DNA from: Diprion similis
Taxonomy: Eukaryota; Arthropoda; Insecta; Hymenoptera; Diprionidae
Assembly (NCBI RefSeq): GCF_021155765.1
Contig: NC_060114.1
Coordinates: 1,550,001 to 1,614,000 of the forward strand
Direction of reading: 5' to 3'
DNA length: 64,000 nt
Shown: one piece after another, positions 49,845 to 60,719 of the stretch
Layout: each line of letters opens with the position of its first letter
Position numbering within the stretch: position 1 is the first letter of the stretch
The notes under the pieces: generated by a model
Database searches by the model: none
What the model was told of the DNA's origin: nothing
Seen by the model: only the letters and a program-made list of their open reading frames with translations
Made by a program: the position numbers and the translations under genes

Positions 49845-50786
49845 ATGAAAGGAATACCAAAGAAATCAATAGACATAATGCTTTCATCCTTGACCGAATC
49901 ATCGATAAAACAGTATGACTGCGCACTTAAAAAGTGGTGGAATCACTGCATATTTAGAGACATCGACCCCCTTTCGGGATCTATCTCAGATGTACTCAAC
50001 TTTCTCTCGGATGAATTTAAGAAAGGATCGTCATATGGCTCCTTAAATTGTACAAGATTAGCAATATCCTTAATTCACGAGTCAGATTTAGGCCAAAATG
50101 CAAAAATTAAAAGATTCTTTAAAGGTGAAGGAAAACTACGACCTCCTTTACCAAAATATGATACTATATGGGACCCAAAAATCGTGTTAAACCTCTTATC
50201 CCGGTGGTCCCTCTCGAACGAATCTGACCTTGAGAAATTGTCATTAAAACTCATCACTCTGTTAACACTAGTGACAGGCCAGAGAATTCAGACTCTATCT
50301 CTCATCGATATAAGAAACGTAAGAAAGACAGATAAACACATTGAAATCAAAATACCCGACAGAATCAAAACATCAGCTCCCAGAAAGATACAACCCACTT
50401 TGATTCTACCAATTTACCATGAAAACCCCAGGATATGTGCAGCATCTACTTTGGAGTATTATTTACAAAGAACCAACGAGTTACGATGTTCTGAATCTCA
50501 TTCCTTGTTCCTATCATTTAAAAAACCGTATAAAGCGGTATCCACTCAAACGTTGAGTCGTTGGGTTAAACAAACCCTTTCAAGGAGCGTGGTGGACACG
50601 AGTATATTTAGTGCACACAGCACGAGGCATGCTTCTACCTCAGCTGCGAGTAGACAAAATATTAACATAGATATAATTAGGAAAGCGGTAGGTTGGACCA
50701 AAACCTCGGAAACCTTTGCAAGATTTTATAAACTCCCGGTTATATTAAACAAAGATCTCTTTGCAAGATCAGTTTTAGAAGGTTAA
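49845..50786 (+). CDS. DIRS-B tyrosine recombinase
   Basis: The ATG at 49845 overlaps the RT stop as ATGA, suggesting translational coupling. It has about 313 residues and is uninterrupted, in contrast to the other DIRS-B genes. Motifs: SIKQYDCALKKWW (core-binding), Arg in TGQRIQT, AHSTRHASTSA and the Tyr in FARFYKLP. It is similar across its length to the recombinase of DIRS-A. An isolated functional recombinase could still act on DIRS ends, but this is speculation. Confidence 0.9.
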   Translation: MKGIPKKSIDIMLSSLTESSIKQYDCALKKWWNHCIFRDIDPLSGSISDVLNFLSDEFKKGSSYGSLNCTRLAISLIHESDLGQNAKIKRFFKGEGKLRPPLPKYDTIWDPKIVLNLLSRWSLSNESDLEKLSLKLITLLTLVTGQRIQTLSLIDIRNVRKTDKHIEIKIPDRIKTSAPRKIQPTLILPIYHENPRICAASTLEYYLQRTNELRCSESHSLFLSFKKPYKAVSTQTLSRWVKQTLSRSVVDTSIFSAHSTRHASTSAASRQNINIDIIRKAVGWTKTSETFARFYKLPVILNKDLFARSVLEG

Positions 50787-50938
50787 GGAAACTCAACATT
50801 ATTAAATCTTTTCATGTTTGAAAAAAAAAGAACAAGCTGGATTATATGTGACCTGTTCGAAATTTAGTAAAGTGGAATATGTGTTCAATATCACAACTTC
50901 ATGATATAACGTGATCTGCCGTAACGAACTTTGAACAT

Positions 50939-51051
50939 CTACGAGTTGATCTAGAGGAAGAGGCGCATAATACAATTGAATGATTAAACGAACTTACTTG
51001 TAAGTGAAGTTCTATCATGATTGTATGAACCGCCTCTTCCGAATAGATCAG
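50939..51051 (+). repeat. DIRS-B internal complementary region
   Basis: CTACGAGTTGATCTAGAGGA... is the complement of the left end (23600), and ...TTCCGAATAGATCAG of the right end (about 51230). The join is at CAATTGAATG. It has the same position relative to the recombinase as in DIRS-A. Confidence 0.88.
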
Positions 51052-51117
51052 TCCCACCCCATTTATGATTCCCTAGATCCAACATTAGTTGAATACCCAA
51101 AAAATGTTACGGCAATA

Positions 51118-51309
51118 CTTTGAAGAAATGACGATAGCTATACGTTACGCGAGCTAACAGACAAAAAATCTTTGTATAGCTATTAGCTTTAAAAATGTGG
51201 CGACATCGGTATGAAGTAGAGGTACTACGAATTGATCTATTCGGAAGAGGCGCTTCATACAATCATGATAGAACTTCACTTACAAGTAAGTTCGTTTAAT
51301 CATTCAATT
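51118..51309 (+). repeat. DIRS-B right inverted terminal repeat
   Basis: Inverted copy of 23605-23745 plus outer extension ending TTCAATT at 51309, where the element C LTR resumes. Confidence 0.88.
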
Positions 51310-52080
51310 TTACTATACATGTAGGTCAGCCGGAAGATCATGTGATCGGCAACCTCTTTCGACTCGTGGCTTGCAAAGGGGACAGACGTGTCTCTCAAAA
51401 CTAAAGAAATGTATCAGTCACAATCTAAAGCATCCATCGGAAAAATTAGTGGTTCAAAGTAAATTAACAAACTAAAATGTTGACACAATAAATCGACGAT
51501 GCCCTGTTGAGAAAAAGGCCAATATGACGAAACCACAGCTTTAAGAAACATCAACGGCATGCGGCAATTCCATTAAATGTACTTTTGAGAGTCGAAGCGC
51601 TTAATGTTTAATGTTTAATGTATGAACTCTATGTAAACTTCATAATAACACACACTCGTCTTTAATGAAAATTGTCCCTTTTTTGTACTCGAAATGAGTG
51701 ATATCATTATTTAATTTCCCACGGATATTTTCATATCCATAAAGAGTATTGTTTCCTTCGTTTTGTCCGTTAGCTTTAATAATTTATAAATGGAGATTTA
51801 TACATACAATGGAAAGAAATCACACATCTTAGACATGTATAAACATTTTTGTGATAGCTAAAAAACTCGTTTATGAATAATCATTGACATTTTGAAGAGC
51901 TACAAGACCTGTTTGATCAAACTATTACATATTGTTAATGTCAATGATATTGAAATTTTGCTTCTTAGCTTCAAATTTGAATGAACCGAGATTCTTCACA
52001 AATAAGAATAAACAAATTACTAGTGGTCAGTGAATGTTGTCTTAGTCTGTGTTTTATTAATTACCCTAATATTTCAATCA
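51310..52080 (+). repeat. 5' LTR of element C, second piece
   Basis: Matches 60790-62300 (CATGTAGGTCAGCCGGAAGATC and so on), except that the 3' copy contains the palindrome at 61037-61757. The end is placed at TTTCAATCA, uncertain by about four bases. TGGCGCCTAACG (52089) follows as primer site. Confidence 0.8.
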
Positions 52081-52638
52081 CCACATTTTGGCGCCTAACG
52101 TGATTTAAGAATGTACTAGCAATTTTAATTTTATGTACATGTTCTGTAGGTAATAATTTGTTGATGAGTAAAGTAAAACATAGTCCAATTTATTGAGGCA
52201 GTTGGTTTATCGCGTTTAAATTAACTAGTTGGCGAGATAGTCACGTCTGAGTGATGGCGACACTGTACGGGTCGAGTATAAGCACTCGGGTATATTCGGA
52301 AAGGTTCGTTTATTGTTCGCGAACGTGCTGAGGGAGCTCCCTCTTCTCTGTCTTGTTCTTCGCGGATCGTTGTAGCGTATAGACGTATTAAGAGCGAGCG
52401 AGTCATCGCAAATATTCAAGTATAGAAAAATAAACAAAACGTGTGATTTTCTCTTTATATACGCAAGCATTTCTTTCTTTATTATTCCCGCGATCCTTCC
52501 CTCACAGTAACCTTCGTTTTCTAAAAATGAGATAAAACAATTGTTACTAGGTACAAAACGAGTAATCAGTTACACTCAGTTTCTACGCCATCACCAATCA
52601 GTAAACTTCGAAAAAGAAAAGATCTGACAAATGCAACG

Positions 52639-53435
52639 ATGGATGAACAGCTGAAGCAATTGAGATTGGATCAGGAGAAAGTAGTTAGAGAAAAGGAGGA
52701 TTTGCAGAAAAAACTGGAAGAGCTTGAGTCACGTCAACGAGTAGCCGAACAAGTTCGAATACTACAAGCAGAAAAACAAGCAGGTTTTCAAACTCCGGTT
52801 CAAGATAGCGTAATTACAGCTCTTAAGCAATCAGCTGAAGCCCAAACCTTCTGTTTAGTGGATTATTAAATCATTTTCAACATTTACAATTAGAGGTAAA
52901 GCCTCCTAAATTTTCAGATGATAAAAATCAAAATCCTATAGAAATTTTAAACGATTTGGAGAAATATTTTAGAGTCAATAATGTTAAAGAATCACAAATA
53001 TGGTTGGTTATTGGGAGTGTTGTTGGTAGTAGAGCAAAAATTTTGGTTGAAATCAATAAGGATACTTTTGGCACCTATGAAAATTTTTAAAAATCATTCA
53101 AAGAAGAATTTTGGTCTGTACAAATTCAAGTGAAAATTAAGAATCGTTGGTCTATGCGCATATACGGATCACAAGACAATACACTTCATAGTTATTTTAG
53201 AACTCAAAGTAAACAAGCTAAATATTTTGAACCAGCACTTTCACAATATGAAATAAATTATGCTATAGTACAACAACTTCCATCTAGAATCAGAGATATG
53301 TTGGCAACAATAGATTTTAATGATACAAAATTGATCACACAGTCATTGTCAAATTTAGATTCGGTGCATGAAGATAGACAAAAAGATAAAAATAAATATA
53401 CCGGTTATTTTAATGGTAACAACAAAATCAGGTAG
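52639..53435 (+). pseudogene. gag: Element C gag remnant
   Basis: The ATG at 52639 starts a coiled-coil (MDEQLKQLRLDQEKV). Then come stops and shifts at about 52867 and 53088, and a capsid-like part (KPPKFSDDKNQNPIEIL; 53130-53435). Asn/Gln-rich sequence with further stops follows to 53640. It is non-functional. The upstream 52096-52638 is leader without a gene. Confidence 0.6.
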
Positions 53436-53640
53436 TAACATCAAGTACGAATAATAATAACAACAGGCAGGATAATCCTAAAATCAGTCAGCAAAGGCTA
53501 CATGGTTATAATCGTAACAATATCATACCATCTCAACAACAAAATTTCATTCTGCCGAATACAAATTATCATCCATCTATAGTAAATAATCAACATAATC
53601 AAAGTAATAGTAGAAAGTCAAATAATTCACATTTAAACTA

Positions 53641-54540
53641 ATTCGAGGAACGAATAAGCAAGGTCCATTATCGTACCGAGGATCTTATGATTTTATTGAG
53701 GACCTATCGCAAGACATTTTTAATAATTGTACATCACCAGTCAAGCATAAACAAATTCCTAAATGTTCTCATTTGTTAGTAAATATTGCAGGATTACCAG
53801 TACATGCGTCAATTAATTCAGGTAATCGAATAACCTGCCTTTCAGAAAATTTTTGCAATCAAATTTCAACTCATTGCATTTTAGCGGAGATACCAATAGC
53901 TAACATAAAGGTATTTCCAGCATTCGGAAAAACTGCAGTTAATCTTAAAAAACAAATTTTACTGGATATGTGTATGGATGGTCGAAGAATGACTTATGCG
54001 TTTTTGATAGTACCTAAATTATCATCTTATGTAATATTGGGAAATGATTGGTTGTCAGTGAATAATTTAATATTAGATTATAATGCGAACACTATTGAAG
54101 TTCATCGGTTTCGTGTAGATAAGCATATTGTATCGTACAGTCGAGAATCGGTAGATAGATTAAAGTCTTCTTTTAAAGATGAAATTACTTACATACAAAT
54201 AGTTTGGGGCGATCATCTAACTAGTTATGAAAAATCAAATGATGATCATACTCGTCGAATAACTGAAGATCTGATACATTCTAATCCTGAGGAAAATAAA
54301 AATGAATTAAAGGTAGTAATGATTGAAGAGACGAGTAGAGTAGATAATGAAATTGATATTATAAATATTGAAATTGATATGGCATATTGATAATAATTTC
54401 TTGTGTAATTTGAATTTTGATGACAATATTTCGGCTTTCTTATGTAAAATATTTTGTGAAAAACCTGATGATGCTATCGATGAAAGTTCGATGATCATTT
54501 GACAACAACTGATAGCTCAGTCGTACAACATCTAAACGAG
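53641..54540 (+). pseudogene. pro: Element C aspartic protease region
   Basis: 53773-54390 is open and includes the protease. The active-site position reads SINSGN, i.e. Asp of D-S-G is replaced by Asn, and a later FLIVP...YVILGNDWL loop is preserved. The mutation would abolish catalysis. The frame ends at TGA 54388. A short continuation to 54540 precedes the LINE insertion. Confidence 0.65.
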
Positions 54541-55223
54541 ATTAGATTTAGATTTAGATTTAGATTTATTGAAAACATATTTTCCGTATTTTTTCCATGT
54601 ACATTTATTTTTTACTGATATTTCTTAGTTCTCCATGCCTGAGCATCTATTATGCTTGTGTGGCTGGAGTTGCTTTTTTTACCTAGTGGCAAGTTGTCAC
54701 TCAATTTTCTAAATTACAATTTATTTGTGTGATTATGTGCTTGCATTTGAAACATTCTTATCTGCACCTAATAATTCACGATATTACGCTGATTACTTAT
54801 CCCTACTTATTATTCATTTATCAGGTTATACTTATCTATTAATTTATACTTAATTATTCGTCTATACTTATTTATTTACTTACACTTATAACAAAACCAT
54901 TCAGAAACCTTCAGAATACTTCTATATCCCTATGCAGTATTTTTACCAACTGTTCTTCGAGGTGTAAGTCAGTTTATCGTAGGAAATTCTTCCCTGCTGT
55001 AAGATCCAAGTACTAATACTTTTTTTGAAACCCTCTATACATTTTCGCTTTATTTCTAATGGAATTTCATTATACAGCTTGTTTATAATCACTTTCTCCT
55101 GTCTGTGCCCAATTGTTGTTTTAGTTTTCGGCAGTGTGACGTTTCCTCGTGTCCTGGCTCTGGTGTCATTTTCGTGGGTGTGCTCTCATTATTTTATTTC
55201 TTTCGGATTTCGTTTAAGACGCA

Positions 55224-56300
55224 CTAGTTCTTCATGTATGCCTGGCGTACGTCTGGTATTTTTGTGGTGGCAAACAGCATATTACTAGGGTAATACCGAG
55301 GTTTCCAAAAGGCTATTCGTAGGATCATCTTTTGTATTATTTCCAGTGGTCTCAAATTTTTTTGGTATGCATTTCCCCATGTTATTATTCCATATTCGAT
55401 AATGGAGTGTACTAGAGCATGATAGATTTTCCTCATCGTGTCCTGTGTTACAATGGATCTGATATTGAGCAGCGTGTGAATTGTTTGTCGTAGTCTGGCT
55501 GCTGTCTGTTTTATGTGTTCAGTCCACTTCATTTTTTCATCGATCGTGATACCCAGGTATTTGATGTGTTCCTTCATTTCTATTTCTTCACAGCCGCATC
55601 CTGGTTCGTATTTTCCGCAGGTGTGTATTTTCAGATTTAGGAATTGACTGTCTTCAGGATCTTTGATTTTATTGATTTTATACGGCATACACTTAGTTTT
55701 GGTCCCATTCAGGGTTAGTTTGTGATTTTCTAGCCATCTCTTTATTTTTGCCATATCCGTGTTCGCTTTTCTATAAACCTCCTTCCAGTCATTTCCTGAC
55801 GTTATTATTACCGTGTCATTTGCGTAGGCTATCATTTCTGATTCTATCTTCATTTTGCACAGATCGTTGGTGTACACAATATACAATATTGCTCCAAGTA
55901 CTGACCCTTGTGGGACGCCCGTTGTTATTACGCCTGCTTGCTATTTTTGTCACCGATCCTTGTTTTTTGTTGTCTGGTCCCGAGGTAGCTTCCAATCCAT
56001 TTATTCGCTATTCCTATGATCCCCATTTTCTCTAGTTTTCGGAGCAAGATGTGATGTTGTACTGTATCGAAGCCTTTCGAGAGATCCAGGTATGTGGCAA
56101 TGGTTTTGGTTCCCTGGTCGAGGTTGCTCGTAATACGGTTCGTGAGTCTATATATCGCATCCTGCGTACTCTTTTTCACTCTGAATCCGTACTGGGTTTT
56201 TGAGAGAATGTTATTTTTTTTCAAAGAACTCTATTAGCCTGGTTGTTATGCATTTTTCTAGGATTTTGCTTATGCTGCTTATGAGTGAGATAGGTCTGTA
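55224..56300 (-). pseudogene. LINE reverse transcriptase, mutated active site
   Basis: Parts at 56224-55928 and 55886-55224 in different frames encode YGFRVKKSTQDAI, LDLSKGFDTV and GVPQGSVLG-like regions. The catalytic box reads YAND where Y-A-D-D is expected, so one metal-binding Asp is lost. The C-terminal part matches the LINE remnant at 20818-21216 (IPDVRQAYMK). Confidence 0.8.
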
Positions 56301-56328
56301 GTTTGGTATATCTCTTTTTTCACCGGCT

Positions 56329-57465
56329 TTATATACTGGTATTACTATGCTTTTTTTGAATTGCTCCGGGAAGGTTCCATTTGATATGCTTCGATTGAAG
56401 ATGCATTCTAATTACTTTCCATGCTCGGTTTTGATCATTTCCGGCTGCCTCTACTTGATTCCTGTAATATTCAGTTTTTGTTTTGTTTATCAACTTTATT
56501 AGCGTTTTACGGTACATTTTGTATTCCGTTTGTATATCTGCATTGTAAGGCTCCATTCTTGCTTTTTTGGCGAGTTTATTTCTTTGTCGGATTGCTCTGA
56601 CGAGACCGTTTGTTACCCACGGCTTCAACTTTGCCGTTCTATTTTTGTTCGTTATTGTTATTTTTTTGGTAGCCTCCTCGACCGCTTTCTGCAGAGTGGT
56701 AATTAGGTTTTTGGTAGCTATTTCTAGGTCTTGTTCGTTCAGCACATTTCCCCATTTTTCTTCTTCAATTATTTCTGTTACTTTGTTGTAGTCGATTTTG
56801 TTCACATGTATTGTCCTTATGCTATCCATACTTGTTTTTCCTATTTGTAGTATGGTTGTATAGTGGTCGGTAATTGTCGTTTTTAGTACAGCTGCACGTA
56901 CGTTTTCTACATCTTTTTGTTTAATAAACATATGATCAATGCATGTACTTGTGTTATCTGTTTCCCTCGTCGGTGTTGTAATAGCTGCTACGTATCCATG
57001 CATGCTGAGGACGTTGAAGTATTCTTCTCCATCGATGGAATTACTGCCGGACTTGATATCTATGTTAATATCTCCTGCCAAGATTGCCGTTTTTGTTGTG
57101 CCTTCTCCCAATTCCTGGTCCAAGCTTTTGATGAATTTCTTCACATTTCCGGATGGGGATCTGTAGATCGCGTAGATTTCGGTGTTCTCTTGAGTGGTCT
57201 TCAGAATTAATTTGATCCCATTGGCTTCTTCGATGTTCAGTTGTGCGTCATAAGCTTCTAGATTTTTGTGAACCAGTTCAACAATTCCGTCTTTATCAGA
57301 TATCTTACTGTTGGCCGAAAAAGCAGTGTAATCTTTGTATTTCCATAAATCTTGTTTAGAGTTGATCCATGTTTCTGTAAAAATGATTATGTCCATTTGT
57401 ATTCTTATATCTTGTAACATCAAATGAATTGCGTCCGTGTGTCTCCGCAGGCTTCTTGTGTTCAT
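56329..57465 (-). pseudogene. LINE apurinic-like (EEP) endonuclease domain
   Basis: MNTRSLRRHTDAI, IIIFTETWIN (catalytic Glu), ILAGDINID, and CIDHMF with the final His region (ITDHYTT) are the EEP nuclease motifs that nick target DNA. Residues 1-220 hold the domain; the remainder is a linker to RT. The frame ends at 56329 within a T-run, where a base change separates it from RT. Confidence 0.8.
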
Positions 57466-57790
57466 TTGTAGTACATTTATACCTTGTTCTTCTGTTATTA
57501 TTTTTCGAAGAGATTCAGTGTCTTCTCATGTGTAATTTTTTATGTGTTGAATTTCCTGTATATATTCGTTCCACGTAGTCATATTTATCGTTTCTAAGTT
57601 TTGTATTGTTTGCTGTGTATTTTGGTGTTCATAGATCCTGTTCTGCGGTGTTTTCTGTCGACTGCGCTAAGTTCTCTAGGACTATGTGGTGTTTTATCTG
57701 TATAGTTTTTTCGCCCTCATCTTTGCGCATAAGTACATTTCCATCTTTAATACATACATATTTATAATGTTTTTCCCTCGCAAACATCTT

Positions 57791-60522
57791 GGCCAAGTAC
57801 AGTAGACGCAGGATACTAGATATGCTGAACCACTACTTGAACTAATTTTAAAACATCGAGCCTTATTCAGTGACAAACCAACTTGTACTAGTATATATGA
57901 GCATCATATTAGGGTATTAAACAATAAGCCGTTTGTTCGTCGATCTTATCCTATTCCATTGTCTTATCGAGACGCAGTAGATTCAGAAATACAAGTTATG
58001 TTAGAAAATGGAATAATAGAACATTCAATTAGTCCATATTGTAATCCACTTAGAGTAGTTGCAAAGAAAGATGGTAAAATTCGTACATGTCTCGATGCTA
58101 AATTTTTAAATGACATAATTGAATCTGATAATGAATCACCACCGTTGATTAATGAAGTTTTACAAATATATTATGGAACGAAATACTTTTCCACAGTAGA
58201 TTTAAAGCTAGGATATTAGCAAATTCCTTTAGCAGTATAATCGAAACCATATACAGCTTTGCTATATAATTCAACACTCTACCAATTTTGCAAAATACTT
58301 TTTGGGTTAAAAACCGCAGGATGTAGTTTTATTAGAGCTCTTAATTTAGCATTTAAAAATGACTTTTCAAATTTTCTAACATCATAAATAGATGCTTTGT
58401 TAATTAATTCTAAAAATTTTAAAGAACATTTACAACACCTCAGTCTTGTTTTCGAAAGATCGGAGCAAAATAATTTCACTCTAAAACTTAGTAAATCGTT
58501 ATTTTTAAAGGAATCAATTTCATTTTTGGGTTTCATCATATCAAGTACAGGAGTAATTCCTGATCCTGACAAAATTAGCAGTTATCAGAAACTATGCTCA
58601 ACCTAAAAACAAACAACAAGTTCGACAATTTATTGGTGTATGTAATTTCTACAGACAATTTTGTACCGAATACTTAAATTATATTGATCCATTTAGGGTA
58701 TTATTAAAGAAAAATTTGGAGTGGAATTGGACGATCGATCATACTAAAGCATTTGAGAATTGAAAGAAAAAATTGCTAGACGGTAACTTTGCATCATATA
58801 AATCCAAATTCAATATATAAATTACAAACAGATGCTAGTGACAAAGGAATTTCAGGTATTTTATTTCAAGTAGATCATGACAATAACCAATATATAGTAT
58901 AATAGGATTAGTTACTCGATGTCTATCAAACGCTGAATTAAACTATACTACTACTGAGAGAGAACTTTTAGCCATTGTGTATTCGGTTACAGAATTTCGC
59001 ACATACTTAATTGGCAATGAATTTGAAATAATTACTGATCCCAAGGGTCTTCTCTTTTTAAATAGTGCACCTTTTCAATATGCACGCCTTATGCGTTGCA
59101 GCTTATTATTACAGCAATATACATTTAGGGTTAATTATGTACTAGACGCGACAATTTAGCTGCAGATTTCTTTAGTCGTAATCCGGAAGGAAAATTTCAT
59201 AAACAACAAAATGACAAGCTAGTAATAGCAGCAATGACTTCGCATTTATTACCTAACTATAGTCCTAATGACAGTATCGAGCAAAATCAGATAGCAAAAT
59301 TAACAGTTGACACTAAGTTTCCAATTGAATTTAAAAAGATATCAAAATGGCAAAACGATGACCCCATATTAAAATCAATATTTGACGATATAACCAAAAC
59401 AAATGATAACTGTAAATATTTAGTGCATAATGACGTATTATTTACGAATAATAAAATGACCTCAGGTGGAAAATTGTCGTACCGCAAAAACTAACTAATG
59501 AATTAATCAAAGCTATACATAATAATTTGACACATGCTGGTGTTTACAAAATCTTACAATATTTAAAATCAAATTAATCATGGAAAAACATGACACGTGA
59601 AGTAAAGTATATTGTCTTACACTGTGACTTATGTCAGCGCATTAAACATTTAAATTATAGTATGGAAGGAGAGTATCAATTAGTTAAGGCAAAAAAACCT
59701 GGCGAGTTAGTTACAGTAGGTTTTTATGGACCATGATCACGATCTGTAGGAGGAGTTCAATATATTTTAGACGTGCTAGATGCATGTTCAAAATATGTAG
59801 TCCTGTATCCGATGAAAAAGGCAACTACTAAAGTTAGTTTATAGAAAACAATTGAGCATTATATCCCAAATTTTGGAAAACCACAAAGAATATTGTCCGA
59901 TAATGGAACCTAATTTACTTCACATGCTTGGAAAACCGAATTGGAAGCATTAAGCATAAAAATCTGTTTCTCGTCAATACGTCATCCTCAATCAAATCCT
60001 ACTGAGCAAGTAATGAGAGAATTAGGAAAATTATTTCGGTTATTTTGCAATGAACACCATACTAAATGGGCTAGATATATACTAAATATTCAAAAGGTTT
60101 TAAATATAACTGTTCATCATAGCACTGGTTTTACTCCTCATGAATTGCAATTGGCAGAAAGTCCAATTGATAAAATACAAGAACTTATTAAATTTCCGAA
60201 TTCAGTAGAATCTCCTTAACACAGTAAAATACAATTAGCTTATAAAAGAATCTTGACAAGTTTTGATAGACGCCAGAAGAATCAAAAGACCAGATCAAAA
60301 AATAAATTGAATGATAACGATTTAGTTCTTATACGTGTTCCGATACAGTCAAGTGCATTAGACAAAGTCACCCAAAAATTCTTTCATTTGTATCAAGGTC
60401 CGTTTAGAATTAAACGAACCAATGGGTGTAACGCTTCCGAATTAATAGACCCCAATGATCAAACTATTTCAAAAGGAGTTTATAATCGAACAAATTTACG
60501 CAAATATTACGAACCTGTGTAA
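57791..60522 (+). pseudogene. pol: Element C pol (RT, RNase H, integrase), many stops
   Basis: Resumes after the LINE with LLELILKHRALFSD. RT: FVRRSYPIP, RTCLDAKFLN, FSTVDLKLGY then TAG (about 58217). The YxDD region is lost (a stop occupies it near 58385). RNase H: TDASDKGISGI, ELNYTTTERELLAIVY. Integrase: HxxH/CxxC finger at 59525-59640, then the first catalytic Asp replaced (VGFYGP), and ILSDNGT with a stop after it. The C-terminal part up to 60522 is relatively open (60253-60522). It cannot be active. Confidence 0.8.
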
Positions 60523-60696
60523 CAAATTGGAGTTGCTAGCTCAATCTGCAATCTCATTTGTGACAATGTTCACACCAACGACTGCTTACGCTAAGATAGA
60601 ATAGAATATTTGTAAACAGATCGTAAGACAAATTGTACTCGTTACATGTTTAATGTTGGATTATCTTGAGATATTTTTGCAAACCCTGTAAAGATA

Positions 60697-60714
60697 GGGG
60701 GGGGGGGGGGGGGG
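60697..60714 (+). promoter_or_regulatory. Polypurine tract of element C, an 18-G run
   Basis: An uninterrupted run of G six bases before the 3' LTR. The length suggests later expansion by slippage or an assembly-sensitive site. Confidence 0.6.
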
Positions 60715-60719
60715 TTAGA

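Larger units (their letters stand above)
41104..49848 (+). pseudogene. DIRS-B reverse transcriptase/RNase H/methyltransferase-like, broken and interrupted
   Basis: The first part, 41104-41984, holds KRFILNLKKLNEYI, a TAG in place of the codon after TTIDL (41785-41787), CLPFGLNTAP and YLDD. It is then cut between the two Asp-adjacent codons by a solo LTR (41985-48570). It resumes at 48571 (LLIGD), with TAG at about 48988 and TGA at 49312. RNase H (HSDASKSCWGACC, RIDNTT) and the methyltransferase-like domain (IDLFATRTN, YAFPPFSII) are recognisable to the TGA at 49846. It is non-functional through three stops plus the insertion. Confidence 0.85.
16519..51309 (+). mobile_element. DIRS-B: DIRS-type tyrosine-recombinase retrotransposon with many insertions
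   Basis: Diagnostic layout: inverted termini (left part at 23600-23760, right at 51118-51309), an internal complementary region at 50939-51051 joining the two terminal extensions, ORF1, RT/RNase H/methyltransferase-like ORF, and a tyrosine recombinase ORF. Comparison with the uninterrupted 3' LTR of element C shows the junctions: left GACACCAC then ATTGT, right CAATT then TTACTATACATG. No target duplication is seen, as expected for recombinase insertion. Inserted later were Harbinger at 16524, element B at 24324, a solo LTR at 39834 and a solo LTR with hAT at 41985. ORF1 and RT have stops; the recombinase ORF is intact. Confidence 0.88.
54541..57790 (-). mobile_element. LINE (CR1/Jockey-like non-LTR retrotransposon), reverse orientation, defective
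   Basis: The 3' tail is a (TAAATC)n-type repeat at 54541-54570 read on the minus strand. The 5' boundary is near 57790, where element C pol resumes. It carries an endonuclease and RT in several frames. Clade assignment is open. Confidence 0.8.

Noticed and set aside
56567..57210. Plus-strand open frames across the LINE
   Set aside because: Antisense of the endonuclease ORF; hydrophobic translation reflects the complement.
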